From SIG437 sp045576235 (lineage in GTDB: Bacteria > Bacillota > Clostridia > UBA1381 > UBA9506), in assembly GCA_045576235.1 (NCBI GenBank), contig JAZNGA010000030.1, forward strand, positions 1 to 64,000: 64,000 bases of DNA. The letters run 5' to 3'. The position numbers and the translations under genes were made by a program. The notes beneath the pieces were generated by a model that did no database searches, had not been told where the DNA came from, and was given only the letters and a program-made list of their open reading frames with translations. Every line of letters begins with the position of its first letter. Positions within the stretch are counted from its first letter, which is position 1. Shown here piece by piece: positions 33,446-40,894 of the stretch.

Positions 33446-34591
33446 CTAAATTGCATTTACTTGTGCAACCATTTCTTTAATATCTTCTTTTGTAAAGTGT
33501 GTATATACATCAACTGTTGTTTCATAATTTTCGTGTCCAATGATTTTTTGTAAGAGCTCAGGTTTTGCATTAGCTTGTACCATTCGAGAAGCGAAGGTAT
33601 GACGTGTGCAGTGTGGAGTAAGTCTATGGTCCTCCGGACTCGATGTGATGCCAACCTCAGCAAGATATGGGTAGTATTCTCTTTCTCTGAAGTTTCTTAC
33701 ATTGATTTTGCCCCCTATCGTGTTTATTAATAAGTATTTGTTTTCTTTATTATACCATTTTTCTATAAAAGGAAGGATTAAATCGTGAATAGGTATAATT
33801 CTGTTTATACCGGCCTCTGTTTTTTCTCCTCCTATCATATACTGTTCATTTAAAAATATATTTTTCGTTTCAATAGAAAAAAATTCTCCTATCCTCATTC
33901 CTGAATAAACTAGAGTTAATATAATCTGAGCAACAATATCTTGCTTGTGTTCCCAAAGAATCTGAATTTCGTTTGGAGAAAATATTTCCTTTTCTTTTTT
34001 GTCGATTTTGGGAATTTTTAAAAACTGGGCATAGTTTTTTGAAACGATATCACGTTCCATCGCGAAGCTGCAAAGTTGATTAGCTAAGATTCGGACCTTG
34101 TCACAGGTGGAACGGCTTTTTTTTGATTTAACAAGTAGGTCTATTTGTTGTTGGAAATCATCTGTTTTTATATCACGGATTTTCTTTTTGTGACAAGCTG
34201 AAAGATGCTTCCATGCTGCTTCGTATCCTTCAATGCTTTGCTTGCTTAAATCGGTGAAACGAGTGCGGGACCATGCTTTATAAATTTCCTCAAGCGTCGA
34301 GTTGAAATCTGCAGATATTGACTGTAAATCCATAGTTGCTAAAGCTATGTTAGCTTCTTTTTCGGTGGAATAATAGCCAATGATGACAGTTTTCTTAATA
34401 TTATTTTTACATGAGGTCGAAGCTGCTACCCAGGGCTTTCGTCTTTTACCCTGTAGCTTATAGACACTTCCGGTTCCGTTGGCGCGTTTTTTAGCTTTTT
34501 TCTTACTGCGCTGACTGGTCTGTTTCTTTCCACAAAACATACAGAATTCACTTGTTGTTGGAATCTCTTTGTTGCATTTTATACATAGCAT
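33446..34591 (-). CDS. int: Phage integrase (tyrosine recombinase) with N-terminal zinc ribbon
   Basis: 381 residues. Residues 1-22 form a zinc ribbon (CIKCN...CMFCGKK), unusual for an integrase. Then come a basic arm-binding region (KRANGTGSVYKLQGKRRKPW), a SAM-like core-binding domain (about 95-190) and the catalytic domain with Arg in SGMRIGEF, the box HCTRHTFASRM, His in IIGHENYETT and nucleophile Tyr in VDVYTH. It catalyses integration into, and with an excisionase excision from, the tRNA-Lys site. The start follows AAAGGAGACAAGATAT on the minus strand. Confidence 0.93.
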   Translation of the reverse strand: MLCIKCNKEIPTTSEFCMFCGKKQTSQRSKKKAKKRANGTGSVYKLQGKRRKPWVAASTSCKNNIKKTVIIGYYSTEKEANIALATMDLQSISADFNSTLEEIYKAWSRTRFTDLSKQSIEGYEAAWKHLSACHKKKIRDIKTDDFQQQIDLLVKSKKSRSTCDKVRILANQLCSFAMERDIVSKNYAQFLKIPKIDKKEKEIFSPNEIQILWEHKQDIVAQIILTLVYSGMRIGEFFSIETKNIFLNEQYMIGGEKTEAGINRIIPIHDLILPFIEKWYNKENKYLLINTIGGKINVRNFREREYYPYLAEVGITSSPEDHRLTPHCTRHTFASRMVQANAKPELLQKIIGHENYETTVDVYTHFTKEDIKEMVAQVNAI

Positions 34592-34610
34592 ATATCTTGT
34601 CTCCTTTTTC

Positions 34611-34639
34611 TTGACAACTCAAAGAAGATATGCTAAAAT
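34611..34639 (+). promoter_or_regulatory. Promoter of a candidate small RNA upstream of int
   Basis: TTGACA at 34611-34616, a 17-nt spacer and TAAAAT at 34634-34639, on the strand opposite to int. The -10 lies in the left arm of an inverted repeat AAGATATGCTAAAA/TTTTAGCATATCTT (34625-34638 and 34661-34674). Confidence 0.6.
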
Positions 34640-34645
34640 ACAACT

Positions 34646-34713
34646 GTGATTGGGGTGTGCTTTTAGCATATCTTATTCTTACCGTCCTGTTGGCGCAGGG
34701 CGGTTCTTTTTTT
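34646..34713 (+). ncRNA. Candidate small RNA next to int
   Basis: A predicted start about 7 nt after the -10 and a terminator hairpin ACCGTCCTG/CAGGGCGGT (34681-34704) with a TTTTTTT tail define a transcript of about 65-70 nt. It has no reading frame and lies between the divergently read promoter and the 3' end of the immA-like gene. Prediction only. Confidence 0.45.
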
Positions 34714-34766
34714 ATATAACATAATAACAGTCCTTTTTTAATTAAGACATGTTAATTATGTCGTGT

Positions 34767-35420
34767 TTATGGATTACATACCGAGCAAGGCTCGTAATTC
34801 TTTTGAGCTTCTTCTATAATAAGCTTAGTGCAATTCTTATTTTTTACATACATACAGTTTTCTTCGTGGTATTTCCTGCCTGTTGGAGTAATGTAAACAT
34901 ACTCAATCTCCTCGACTTGTTCAGTCTGATATACACTTGTTGAAACAGGAGTATCCTGTGGAACTGTATGCGTTCCTAAGCAGAAACCTAAGAAAGCTAC
35001 AAGTATAAGAACTGTTACAGTTAAACGTAAATTTACCTTTGGCGGATTTAGAACTGTGTAAGCGAATGCATCTGCTTCGATGTCATGCAATCGGCTACTA
35101 CATGTCAAAGTGCTCATTTCTAAATGATTCAGTTCTATATGTCCAACTTCGTGCAAAAGCAAATACAGTTTATCTTCTGGTGAAGCATCACTTCTTATAT
35201 AGATTACAGTCATATCATCATCTACAACAGTAAAAGCATCCTTGTTTTGAAAAGCTCTTGGAAGTCTGTATTTGCGCAGTATTTCCATTCTTGCACTTTC
35301 TGTAAAAAATGTAACAGTACAATACTTTGACTTAAGAAGTTCGGTAATGGAATCAAAACTTTTTCTGTTCTTTGTTTGTTTTATAAAATTGATAGCAGTC
35401 TTTGTAACTAAATTTTTCAT
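34767..35420 (-). CDS. ImmA/IrrE-type metallopeptidase with membrane anchor and C-terminal Cys/His domain
   Basis: 217 residues. Residues 1-125 are an ImmA-like zinc protease with HEVGH (90-94) and Glu115 in HDIEADAFA as third ligand. A membrane helix follows (about 131-149), then a linker and a terminal module GRKYHEENCMYVK...CSVCNP with His and Cys ligands, a pattern also seen at the end of secreted nucleases. ImmA proteins cleave ImmR-type repressors to induce a mobile element. The anchor and outside domain are unusual. ATG chosen from GGGGGTAAAATA just upstream; a longer start overlaps the repressor gene. Confidence 0.8.
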   Translation of the reverse strand: MKNLVTKTAINFIKQTKNRKSFDSITELLKSKYCTVTFFTESARMEILRKYRLPRAFQNKDAFTVVDDDMTVIYIRSDASPEDKLYLLLHEVGHIELNHLEMSTLTCSSRLHDIEADAFAYTVLNPPKVNLRLTVTVLILVAFLGFCLGTHTVPQDTPVSTSVYQTEQVEEIEYVYITPTGRKYHEENCMYVKNKNCTKLIIEEAQKNYEPCSVCNP

Positions 35421-35460
35421 TATTTTACCCCCAGTTATTGAAAGGACTGCTATTATGTTA

Positions 35461-35934
35461 TCAGTTAGAATGTTTAATTTGTTTCTTTTTCGGATTAGCT
35501 CTTGCAGGTGTGATGTCAGGAGCTGCAACAGCGGGATAACTTTCTTTTTCTTCTCCATAAACTATATACTTCTGATTGGCTACATATTTAGGACTCTCAA
35601 GGAGGTCATCAACGTATGAATCAGTTTTTTCTTTTCCTTTATTATTAAGCTTGTTATATTTTGTTAAGATAGGAGGCTCGGGTTTTTCGGATTGTCTATT
35701 TATTTCACATAAGGCATCACAGGTAGGTTCATTTAAATCATCAGACACAAAGCCGCATGGTTTAACATCAAAATAGTCTGCAAGTTTTTGCATGGTAATT
35801 CTTTTAAGATTTTGTGTTGCTCCACTTTCCCATTTTTGAACAGCGGCTCTTTGCACTCCTACAACTTTTCCTAACTCAGATTGACTAATGCCTTTTTGAG
35901 TTCGTAAATATTTAATGTATTTTCCAACTTCCAT
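35461..35934 (-). CDS. XRE-family repressor (ImmR/CI-like)
   Basis: 157 residues. N-terminal HTH (about 5-62) with KGISQSELGKVVGVQRAAVQKWES, then a linker and a segment YNKLNNKGKEKTDSYVDDLL typical of phage repressors cleaved by an ImmA protease. A Pro/Lys-rich tail follows. It is the first gene of the leftward immunity operon and is transcribed from the promoter at 35960-35988. The divergent early operon is its expected target. Confidence 0.88.
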   Translation of the reverse strand: MEVGKYIKYLRTQKGISQSELGKVVGVQRAAVQKWESGATQNLKRITMQKLADYFDVKPCGFVSDDLNEPTCDALCEINRQSEKPEPPILTKYNKLNNKGKEKTDSYVDDLLESPKYVANQKYIVYGEEKESYPAVAAPDITPARANPKKKQIKHSN

Positions 35935-35959
35935 TGTTTTATCCTCCTTGTTTAATATG

Positions 35960-35988
35960 ATTGTATCGTATTTTTAACTAAATGTCAA
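35960..35988 (-). promoter_or_regulatory. Promoter of the repressor operon
   Basis: Minus strand TTGACA (35983-35988), a 17-nt spacer and TACAAT (35960-35965), followed by GGAGGATAAAACA and the repressor ATG. Confidence 0.8.
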
Positions 35989-36029
35989 TATAAAATTTAA
36001 AAAAGTTAAAAAAAAGATACAAAAAGATA

Positions 36030-36058
36030 TTGACAAAGAAAATAAGGTATGCTATTAT
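36030..36058 (+). promoter_or_regulatory. Early rightward phage promoter
   Basis: TTGACA at 36030-36035, a 17-nt spacer and TATTAT at 36053-36058, divergent from the repressor promoter. Confidence 0.8.
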
Positions 36059-36061
36059 AGA

Positions 36062-36080
36062 TGTATCATAAAAAGATACA
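36062..36080. promoter_or_regulatory. Repressor operator candidate 1
   Basis: TGTATC and GATACA form an inverted repeat with a 7-nt spacer over the start site of the early promoter. GATAC or GTATC half sites also occur at 35963-35967 and 36016-36020. Confidence 0.55.
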
Positions 36081-36095
36081 AAGGAGGGTGTGTCA

Positions 36096-36314
36096 GTGAA
36101 TAAAATAGAATTTGAGTACGAAATGAAAAAGCATGGCGACACTCAAGAGACATTAGCAAAGGCTATGGGAATATCTCGTACAAGGCTTAATTGTAAGATT
36201 AATGAAAGAAAAGGAGCTTCTTTTAATCAGCCCGAATTAAAGTTTTTAAGAGATAGATACGCTTTGTCTGCATGTAGACTGGATGAAATTTTTTTTGACA
36301 GGGATGTATCATAA
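36096..36314 (+). CDS. Small HTH regulator (Cro-like)
   Basis: 72 residues beginning MNKIEFEYEMKKHGDTQETL, with an XRE helix-turn-helix (LAKAMGISRTRLNCKINERK). It is the first gene after the early promoter, the position of cro. GTG at 36096 is preferred over GTG at 36090 because AAGGAGG ends only about 3 nt before the latter. Confidence 0.8.
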   Translation: MNKIEFEYEMKKHGDTQETLAKAMGISRTRLNCKINERKGASFNQPELKFLRDRYALSACRLDEIFFDRDVS

Positions 36315-36322
36315 AAAGATAC
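36305..36322. promoter_or_regulatory. Repressor operator candidate 2
   Basis: TGTATC-N7-GATAC, the same sequence as candidate 1, overlapping the end of the cro-like gene and just before the next small HTH gene. Confidence 0.5.
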
Positions 36323-36343
36323 TAAAGGAGGAGTGAAAGAAGC

Positions 36344-36529
36344 TTGATTGCAAATGGAATAAAAGACGAAATGAGAAAACGTGGCATTAGTATATATCGG
36401 TTAGCTAAACTAACCGGGATAAGATATGAATTACTCAGGAGGGTGTTTTGTGGTGAAAGAAAACTTACAGCTGACGAGTTTGTACTTGTTTTAGAAAAGA
36501 CGGACATTAAATTTGATGACGTAAAATAA
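36344..36529 (+). CDS. Small HTH protein
   Basis: 61 residues with an XRE-type fold (RGISIYRLAKLTGIRYELLRRVFCGERKLT). The TTG start at 36344 follows AAAGGAGGAG at about 10 nt. It is the second gene of the early operon. Possibly a second antirepressor or an excisionase-like regulator; not further identified. Confidence 0.7.
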   Translation: MIANGIKDEMRKRGISIYRLAKLTGIRYELLRRVFCGERKLTADEFVLVLEKTDIKFDDVK

Positions 36530-36557
36530 AAGAACAGAACGACGTCTCGTTCCGTTC
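36521..36557 (-). terminator. Terminator of the minus-strand 43-residue gene
   Basis: On the minus strand GAACGGAACGA (36547-36557) pairs with TCGTTCTGTTC (36532-36542), followed by TTTTATTTT. It is also a hairpin at the end of the rightward HTH gene, without a T run in that direction. Confidence 0.7.
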
Positions 36558-36578
36558 AGTTGGTTAAGCAATATTAAA

Positions 36579-36710
36579 TTATGGTCTTTTCTTTGTTTGA
36601 GAAAGAGCACTGCCTGCTACACTTTTGCTTGCTTTACTGTATCTTCCATCCTTCAAAATTTTAGATGCAGTGGAAGCAACTTTGGGTGTCGTTTGCTTTT
36701 TGTTTGCCAA
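36579..36710 (-). CDS. 43-residue basic protein in its own transcription unit
   Basis: A short reading frame starting TTG: MANKKQTTPKVASTASK, then ILKDGRYSKASKSVAGSALS and a terminal QTKKRP. AGGAGGTGA sits 6 nt before the start. A consensus promoter, a perfect palindrome at the start site and a terminator make it a complete unit, opposite to the early operon. It resembles small phage or plasmid proteins with repeated Ala/Ser-Lys and AGSALSQ motifs, whose function I do not know. It is too short for most gene callers. Confidence 0.75.
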   Translation of the reverse strand: MANKKQTTPKVASTASKILKDGRYSKASKSVAGSALSQTKKRP

Positions 36711-36738
36711 TAGACTTCACCTCCTGATTAATATTTTA

Positions 36739-36752
36739 TGTAATCGATTACA
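36739..36752. promoter_or_regulatory. Perfect 14-bp palindrome TGTAATCGATTACA
   Basis: Lies at the predicted transcription start of the minus-strand 43-residue gene, the position of a repressor operator. The sequence is unlike the GTATC-type operators of the phage repressor. Confidence 0.65.
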
Positions 36753-36758
36753 ATAAAT

Positions 36759-36787
36759 ATTATACTATATTTTGTAGTATGTGTCAA
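36759..36787 (-). promoter_or_regulatory. Promoter of the 43-residue gene
   Basis: Minus strand TTGACA (36782-36787), a 17-nt spacer and TATAAT (36759-36764), perfect consensus. Confidence 0.85.
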
Positions 36788-36933
36788 TGTAGTAAATATA
36801 TATTGTGCTTTGTTGCTTGGAATGTTTTCAGATTGTTTGAGTTCTTTTGAGTATGTTTTAAATGCTTTTGGGATATTGAGTTAATAAAAAGTTTACATTT
36901 TATGAATTTATATGGAAGGAGGCGCAATAAACT

Positions 36934-37161
36934 ATGCAAGGAGAAGAACGTGTAGTAATTGAAACGATGACGGTCCAGGAAGTATGTGATACTTTGAGAG
37001 ATATGGGAGTAAAAACAACTCCTATAAAAATCAGGGCAGGGATAGCTCAGGGAGTATATCCGTTTGGAATACGCATACAGATGGAAAATCAGGAGTTTGA
37101 AATTTACCGTGCTTTATTTGAAAAGTGGGTAGATGAAAGAGCGACTATTGTCGCAGGATAA
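36934..37161 (+). CDS. Small phage protein, possible excisionase-like
   Basis: 75 residues: TMTVQEVCDTLRDMGVKTTPIKIRAGI, then GVYPFGIRIQ and a tail FEIYRALFEKWVDER. The first half looks like a MerR/Xis-type winged helix, and this layout is common for excisionase or DNA-binding domain proteins in Firmicutes phages. RBS AAGGAGGCG. First gene after the minus-strand unit. Confidence 0.6.
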   Translation: MQGEERVVIETMTVQEVCDTLRDMGVKTTPIKIRAGIAQGVYPFGIRIQMENQEFEIYRALFEKWVDERATIVAG

Positions 37162-37179
37162 AAGAAAGGAGAAAGAAAA

Positions 37180-37539
37180 ATGAAAGTTGTAGTAAAGAAG
37201 GTAGGAAAGGCTGCCGAAGTAGTAGAAATTGAGAACACACTTAACGCTTACCAGGAAGCGGTCGGAGGACACTTTCAGACGGTGCCGTTTGGTGCATTGT
37301 TCGTGAATTTTGCAAGTTGCGGAAAAGGTGACATGGAAGAAGCTAAGGCGATTGAGGGAGTTATACTCCTTTGTGATGAAGAGGGGATGCTGAAAAACAG
37401 TCCTATTAACTTTACAATGCCTGTTTACGAAGGAATTCGCGGTGATGTTGTTTTTGTCGGTGACGGGGTTGAAGATTTCAGGGACCTTACTGATGAAGAG
37501 GCAGAAGGTGTGCTCAGGAAATTGAAGGAGGAGAAGTAA
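37180..37539 (+). CDS. DUF3846-like phage protein
   Basis: 119 residues. The sequence GGHFQTVPFGALFVNFASCGKGD, followed by GVILLCDEEGMLKNSPINFTM and a terminal GDVVFVGDGVEDFRDLTDEE, fits the DUF3846 family seen in phages and conjugative elements. No known activity. It lies in the early operon and ends exactly where the next gene begins. Confidence 0.7.
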   Translation: MKVVVKKVGKAAEVVEIENTLNAYQEAVGGHFQTVPFGALFVNFASCGKGDMEEAKAIEGVILLCDEEGMLKNSPINFTMPVYEGIRGDVVFVGDGVEDFRDLTDEEAEGVLRKLKEEK

Positions 37540-38043
37540 GTGGGAAGAGGAAAGGCAAAAATAAAAGGAGAGAAATTTCAGATGTCTCCAAGTGAGATTG
37601 TACAGATGTACAAGGAGGCTAAGGAGAAAAGCATTCAAATTAAAATTCTGGCAGAACTGAATTTATGCAGTCAGGATGAAATCAAGGCTATTTTAAGAGA
37701 AAATGGAATCAGACTTCCGGGAGGAGTGAAAAAAGAGGAGAGTGTAAAAACAGAAGTTGAAAATGATGTAAAAAGTGAAATACATACAGAGTCAGATAAT
37801 GATGAAAAATGCTATTCAAATGTTAACGACCTTAAGCGCATTGAGGAGCTAGAGGCGGAGATAAAGGAACTAAAGAGCACTAATGAGGATCTTGAAGATG
37901 AAGCATCAAGTTATCTAAAAGGTTTAGCAGAAATTGAATCTTTAACTGAAATTTTATTATCTGTTGATTTGACATCAATAGAGTCTTTCAAAGGGATTGA
38001 CCTTTTACTTCGTCAAATTAAAGATTGCTGTAGAATTTATTAG
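37540..38043 (+). CDS. Phage protein with HTH-like N-terminus and coiled coil
   Basis: 167 residues. Residues 10-55 look like a small HTH (PSEIVQMYKEAKEKSIQIKI, then AELNLCSQDEIKAIL). Residues 95-125 form a coiled coil (LKRIEELEAEIKELKSTNED). The GTG start directly abuts the stop of the preceding gene, with GGAGGAG upstream. Unrecognised; perhaps a regulator. Confidence 0.65.
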   Translation: MGRGKAKIKGEKFQMSPSEIVQMYKEAKEKSIQIKILAELNLCSQDEIKAILRENGIRLPGGVKKEESVKTEVENDVKSEIHTESDNDEKCYSNVNDLKRIEELEAEIKELKSTNEDLEDEASSYLKGLAEIESLTEILLSVDLTSIESFKGIDLLLRQIKDCCRIY

Positions 38044-38054
38044 GAGAAGATGAA

Positions 38055-38321
38055 ATGAAAACAAAGCTAAAGATAACAGCTGCACTTATTCTGATTGCGT
38101 TGGCGGTGATAATATTACTTGGCCTTGCATCAAATGCGGTGAGACCTGCAAGGATATGTCAGCCGTACATAGTGTCAAAGGGTGAAACTCTTTGGGAAAT
38201 ATCAGAGCAGTTCACTAAAGGAGATAAGTGGAAGTGGCTATATGAAGTGCGAGACATTAACGGCATAAAGGGAAGTATTTATGCAGGTGAGGTTATATAT
38301 GTTTTTGAGGAGGCGAATTAA
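38055..38321 (+). CDS. LysM membrane protein, YneA-like
   Basis: 88 residues with an N-terminal membrane helix (about 6-26) and a LysM domain (PYIVSKGETLWEISEQFTKG...IYAGEVIYVF). Size and layout match YneA, the SOS-induced cell-division inhibitor of Bacillus. In a phage early operon it could hold back division of the host. Other possibilities are a general cell-wall binding protein or a superinfection-exclusion factor. Confidence 0.7.
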   Translation: MKTKLKITAALILIALAVIILLGLASNAVRPARICQPYIVSKGETLWEISEQFTKGDKWKWLYEVRDINGIKGSIYAGEVIYVFEEAN

Positions 38322-38323
38322 AC

Positions 38324-38548
38324 ATGATGGGACAAGCAACTCTGACAGATGATGATGTTTTAAAACTGTTTCTGCAGGGAATATGTATCGATAAGCTTAT
38401 ACAAAAAGTTAAAACGGCAAATGAGGTTACTCTTCCTGCAGCGAAGGGAATGGTCGAGAGAACAATATACAAATATCAGATAGAAGAAATGAAAAAGTCT
38501 GCGCCGCCGAGCAAGACAAACGCAGACCCCATTGTTCATGACAAATGA
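38324..38548 (+). CDS. Small phage protein
   Basis: 74 residues, mostly helical (TDDDVLKLFLQGICIDKLIQ, then KVKTANEVTLPAAKGMVERT). Starts 2 nt after the LysM gene with GAGGAGGCG as RBS. No family recognised; similar short helical proteins occur before recT in many phages. Confidence 0.6.
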   Translation: MMGQATLTDDDVLKLFLQGICIDKLIQKVKTANEVTLPAAKGMVERTIYKYQIEEMKKSAPPSKTNADPIVHDK

Positions 38549-38599
38549 ACAATTTAATAACAATGTGGTTATTATACCACAATAAAAGGAGAATGTCAA

Positions 38600-38752
38600 G
38601 TGTACGAGATTACAGATAGAATGATAGATGACTTTTACGGTGAATACGAAAGACCGAGAAGGATTGGAGAGGTTATGAACAGAGGGTTTCTTGACGATAT
38701 TTTAGACGAGGAAGATTCAGCGTTTTACGATGAGGAGGGGGAGTATGAGTAA
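38600..38752 (+). CDS. 50-residue acidic phage protein
   Basis: A GTG-started frame (MYEITDRMIDDFYGEYERPR, then RIGEVMNRGFLDDILDEEDS and a DEEGEYE tail) with AAAGGAG 8-9 nt upstream. The acidic tail overlaps the start of recT by 8 nt, a coupling typical of phage operons. Function unknown. Confidence 0.6.
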   Translation: MYEITDRMIDDFYGEYERPRRIGEVMNRGFLDDILDEEDSAFYDEEGEYE

Positions 38753-39851
38753 CCTCTCAGTTTTTAGACAGTTAACAACAACGACTCAGGACTGCTTAGC
38801 CGTAATCAAACGTGAGATAGGCATGAAGACAACGTGCATGCCTTTTGCGGTCAAGCTTATTACAGCTCTGTCCACGTTGGAACCTAAGACGGAGCAGGAC
38901 GAGCTTAACGCTGCCAATACTTTGCTTTCAGGATTGCAGACTCTGATGCAGGGCGGAATAGTTGCAGAAGACTATGACAAGATAGATTTTGTAAAGCGCG
39001 GAGGAGCTATTGTTCCTTCTGCAAGAGTTGAGGCTTTCCTCAGAGCTTGTGCAAGAAAAGGCTACCGTATTACCGATACGATTATAGCAGTTCCGCAAGA
39101 TGACAGTGCAACAACATATTTTAAAGAAAATTTTTTTGATGGGGATATTGTTTATACATTAGAAGATAAACGAATCAATCCCGACAGAGCAGTTACTGCA
39201 GAGAGACTTATAAACAAATACTTTTCAAAATTCTTATGCCGTTTAGAGGTCCGTGAGGCTAAAACCAACAAGCGCGTTGTTATGACGGTTTGTGAAATAT
39301 CTGTTGATGATATGATGGCGATAGCCTCGGCATCTGAGCAAGGGTTATATAAGTCTGAATGGGTAGAATATGACACCAAATGGGGCAAGAAAAAGAAGAA
39401 GGTTATAACGGACAAGCTCAACGAGGATACATTTTGGGTTAAGTGGACAGGTGAGATGGTTAACAAGACCATCATCAGAAGGGCACTCAAGAGAATTAAA
39501 GAAGTGCTTCCTGAATTACATGAGTCAATTTATGCTTTTGAGCAGGATGAATACATAAGACCTGAAGAAACGGCTGAGCAAGTAGTGATTGATGTGCCGG
39601 TGGAGGAATATAAGGCAGAAAACGTAAACCTTTATGAGCTGACAACGGAACAACAGTCTGAGTGTCTCGAACTCTATGAGATTTACAAAGCTAATCCAAA
39701 GCTTGCCCAGGATAAGTTCAAGGAAATCAAAAAAGCAATAGACGAGGGAAAAGATGCTCAGGAGATAATCAACGAGGACTATGCGGCACTTGTTGTACTT
39801 AAAAGGTCAAAACCTATGTGGGAAAAGATTGGAGGGTATTTCGGGTGTTAA
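38745..39851 (+). CDS. recT: RecT-family single-strand annealing protein
   Basis: 368 residues. The N-terminal part (MPFAVKLITALSTLEPKTEQ and SGLQTLMQGGI) and a central region with the pattern DTFWVKWTGEMVNKTIIRRA followed by LKRIKEVLPEL match RecT/Redbeta proteins. An acidic C-terminal third may bind SSB or the nuclease. It anneals complementary single strands made by the YqaJ exonuclease encoded next. ATG at 38745 follows GAGGAGGGG inside the previous gene. Confidence 0.82.
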   Translation: MSNLSVFRQLTTTTQDCLAVIKREIGMKTTCMPFAVKLITALSTLEPKTEQDELNAANTLLSGLQTLMQGGIVAEDYDKIDFVKRGGAIVPSARVEAFLRACARKGYRITDTIIAVPQDDSATTYFKENFFDGDIVYTLEDKRINPDRAVTAERLINKYFSKFLCRLEVREAKTNKRVVMTVCEISVDDMMAIASASEQGLYKSEWVEYDTKWGKKKKKVITDKLNEDTFWVKWTGEMVNKTIIRRALKRIKEVLPELHESIYAFEQDEYIRPEETAEQVVIDVPVEEYKAENVNLYELTTEQQSECLELYEIYKANPKLAQDKFKEIKKAIDEGKDAQEIINEDYAALVVLKRSKPMWEKIGGYFGC

Positions 39852-40894
39852 GGAAAGTTAAGCTCAAACAAGGCACACTTGCATGGGAAAAGGCAAGGGA
39901 AACGCGCATCGGCTCAAGCGAAGTATTTGACATAGTTAGATATTATGCTACTGACCAAGAACTCCAATACTGCGGATTTAACGCAGAGGATTTCCGTGCA
40001 GAAAAGCCATATACAACTGTATGGGCATTGTATCACAAGATGATAAATGACGGCTTTTACAAACGAGAGGCATTAGCTCCTGAATTTGCAGAGTATGGCC
40101 ACGCAGTAGAGCCTTACGGAGTGTATGAGCTGAACAAGAACAGAAACAGAAAGGTTAAACCCGGAGGAGTATATGCTGATAGCAGGCTTATAGCAAGCCT
40201 CGATGCAGAAGGTATAGCAGAGAAGATCGATGAGATTCCCTTCGATTATGGAGAGGGAACTCCAAAAGCCGGGCAAAGATTTGTGTGCGAACAAAAAAGC
40301 ATGCTTCCCACTGCAGTCAAAAACGGACTGCCATATAAGTACATAGTCCAGGCACAGTATCAGATTATGCAGACCAAAGCTGATTTCTTTATCCTTCAGC
40401 TGATGATTTTAAAAGAGGACTCAGTTTTTATCCGGGGAAAGATTTGTCAGATGTCAAGGCAGACGCGCATTAAATATCTTGATAATAATTTAATGGTAAA
40501 GCTCCTGTATTTTAAAAATAATGTTCATCTGGCAAAGCTTATCGAGAAGTGTCTCAACTTATTTTTTGATGATGTGGAAAACCAAAGAGAGCCGAGACCT
40601 TTTATGGAGTGTGACAACTCTGAAAATGTAATTGAAAGCATAAGACTTAACAGTTTATACAATGACAATCTTGTTCTTCCGTTTGATTTAAGTGAGTATT
40701 TAATTGCACGCGATGAGGACCATAAGGCACAGGCGAGAAGAAGAGGTATTCTGCAGAGGATTTTTGAAACTGCAAAGGAAAGAAACGTCTGCAGATTTCG
40801 TTCTGAAGATGGAACAGTCGGCTCATTTTCCAGAGATGGAAAATTTAGAATTAGATTTCCTAAAGATGAAGGGAGTGACGAGATGTGCAATTAA
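39845..40894 (+). CDS. YqaJ-like viral recombinase (exonuclease)
   Basis: 349 residues. N-terminal WEKARETRIGSSEVFDIV, FAEYGHAVEPYGVYELNK, ASLDAEG as acidic metal site, EQKSMLPTAV with the catalytic Glu/Lys, and KYIVQAQYQIMQT. These are the PD-(D/E)XK motifs of YqaJ nucleases, which resect 5' ends and work with RecT. The GTG at 39845 follows TTGGAGGG and overlaps recT by 7 nt. Confidence 0.88.
   Translation: MLRKVKLKQGTLAWEKARETRIGSSEVFDIVRYYATDQELQYCGFNAEDFRAEKPYTTVWALYHKMINDGFYKREALAPEFAEYGHAVEPYGVYELNKNRNRKVKPGGVYADSRLIASLDAEGIAEKIDEIPFDYGEGTPKAGQRFVCEQKSMLPTAVKNGLPYKYIVQAQYQIMQTKADFFILQLMILKEDSVFIRGKICQMSRQTRIKYLDNNLMVKLLYFKNNVHLAKLIEKCLNLFFDDVENQREPRPFMECDNSENVIESIRLNSLYNDNLVLPFDLSEYLIARDEDHKAQARRRGILQRIFETAKERNVCRFRSEDGTVGSFSRDGKFRIRFPKDEGSDEMCN

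Noticed and set aside
33446..36000. Conjugative element (ICE) instead of a prophage
   Set aside because: The int/ImmA/ImmR set resembles that of ICEBs1, but terminase, portal, capsid and holin genes downstream show that it is a phage.
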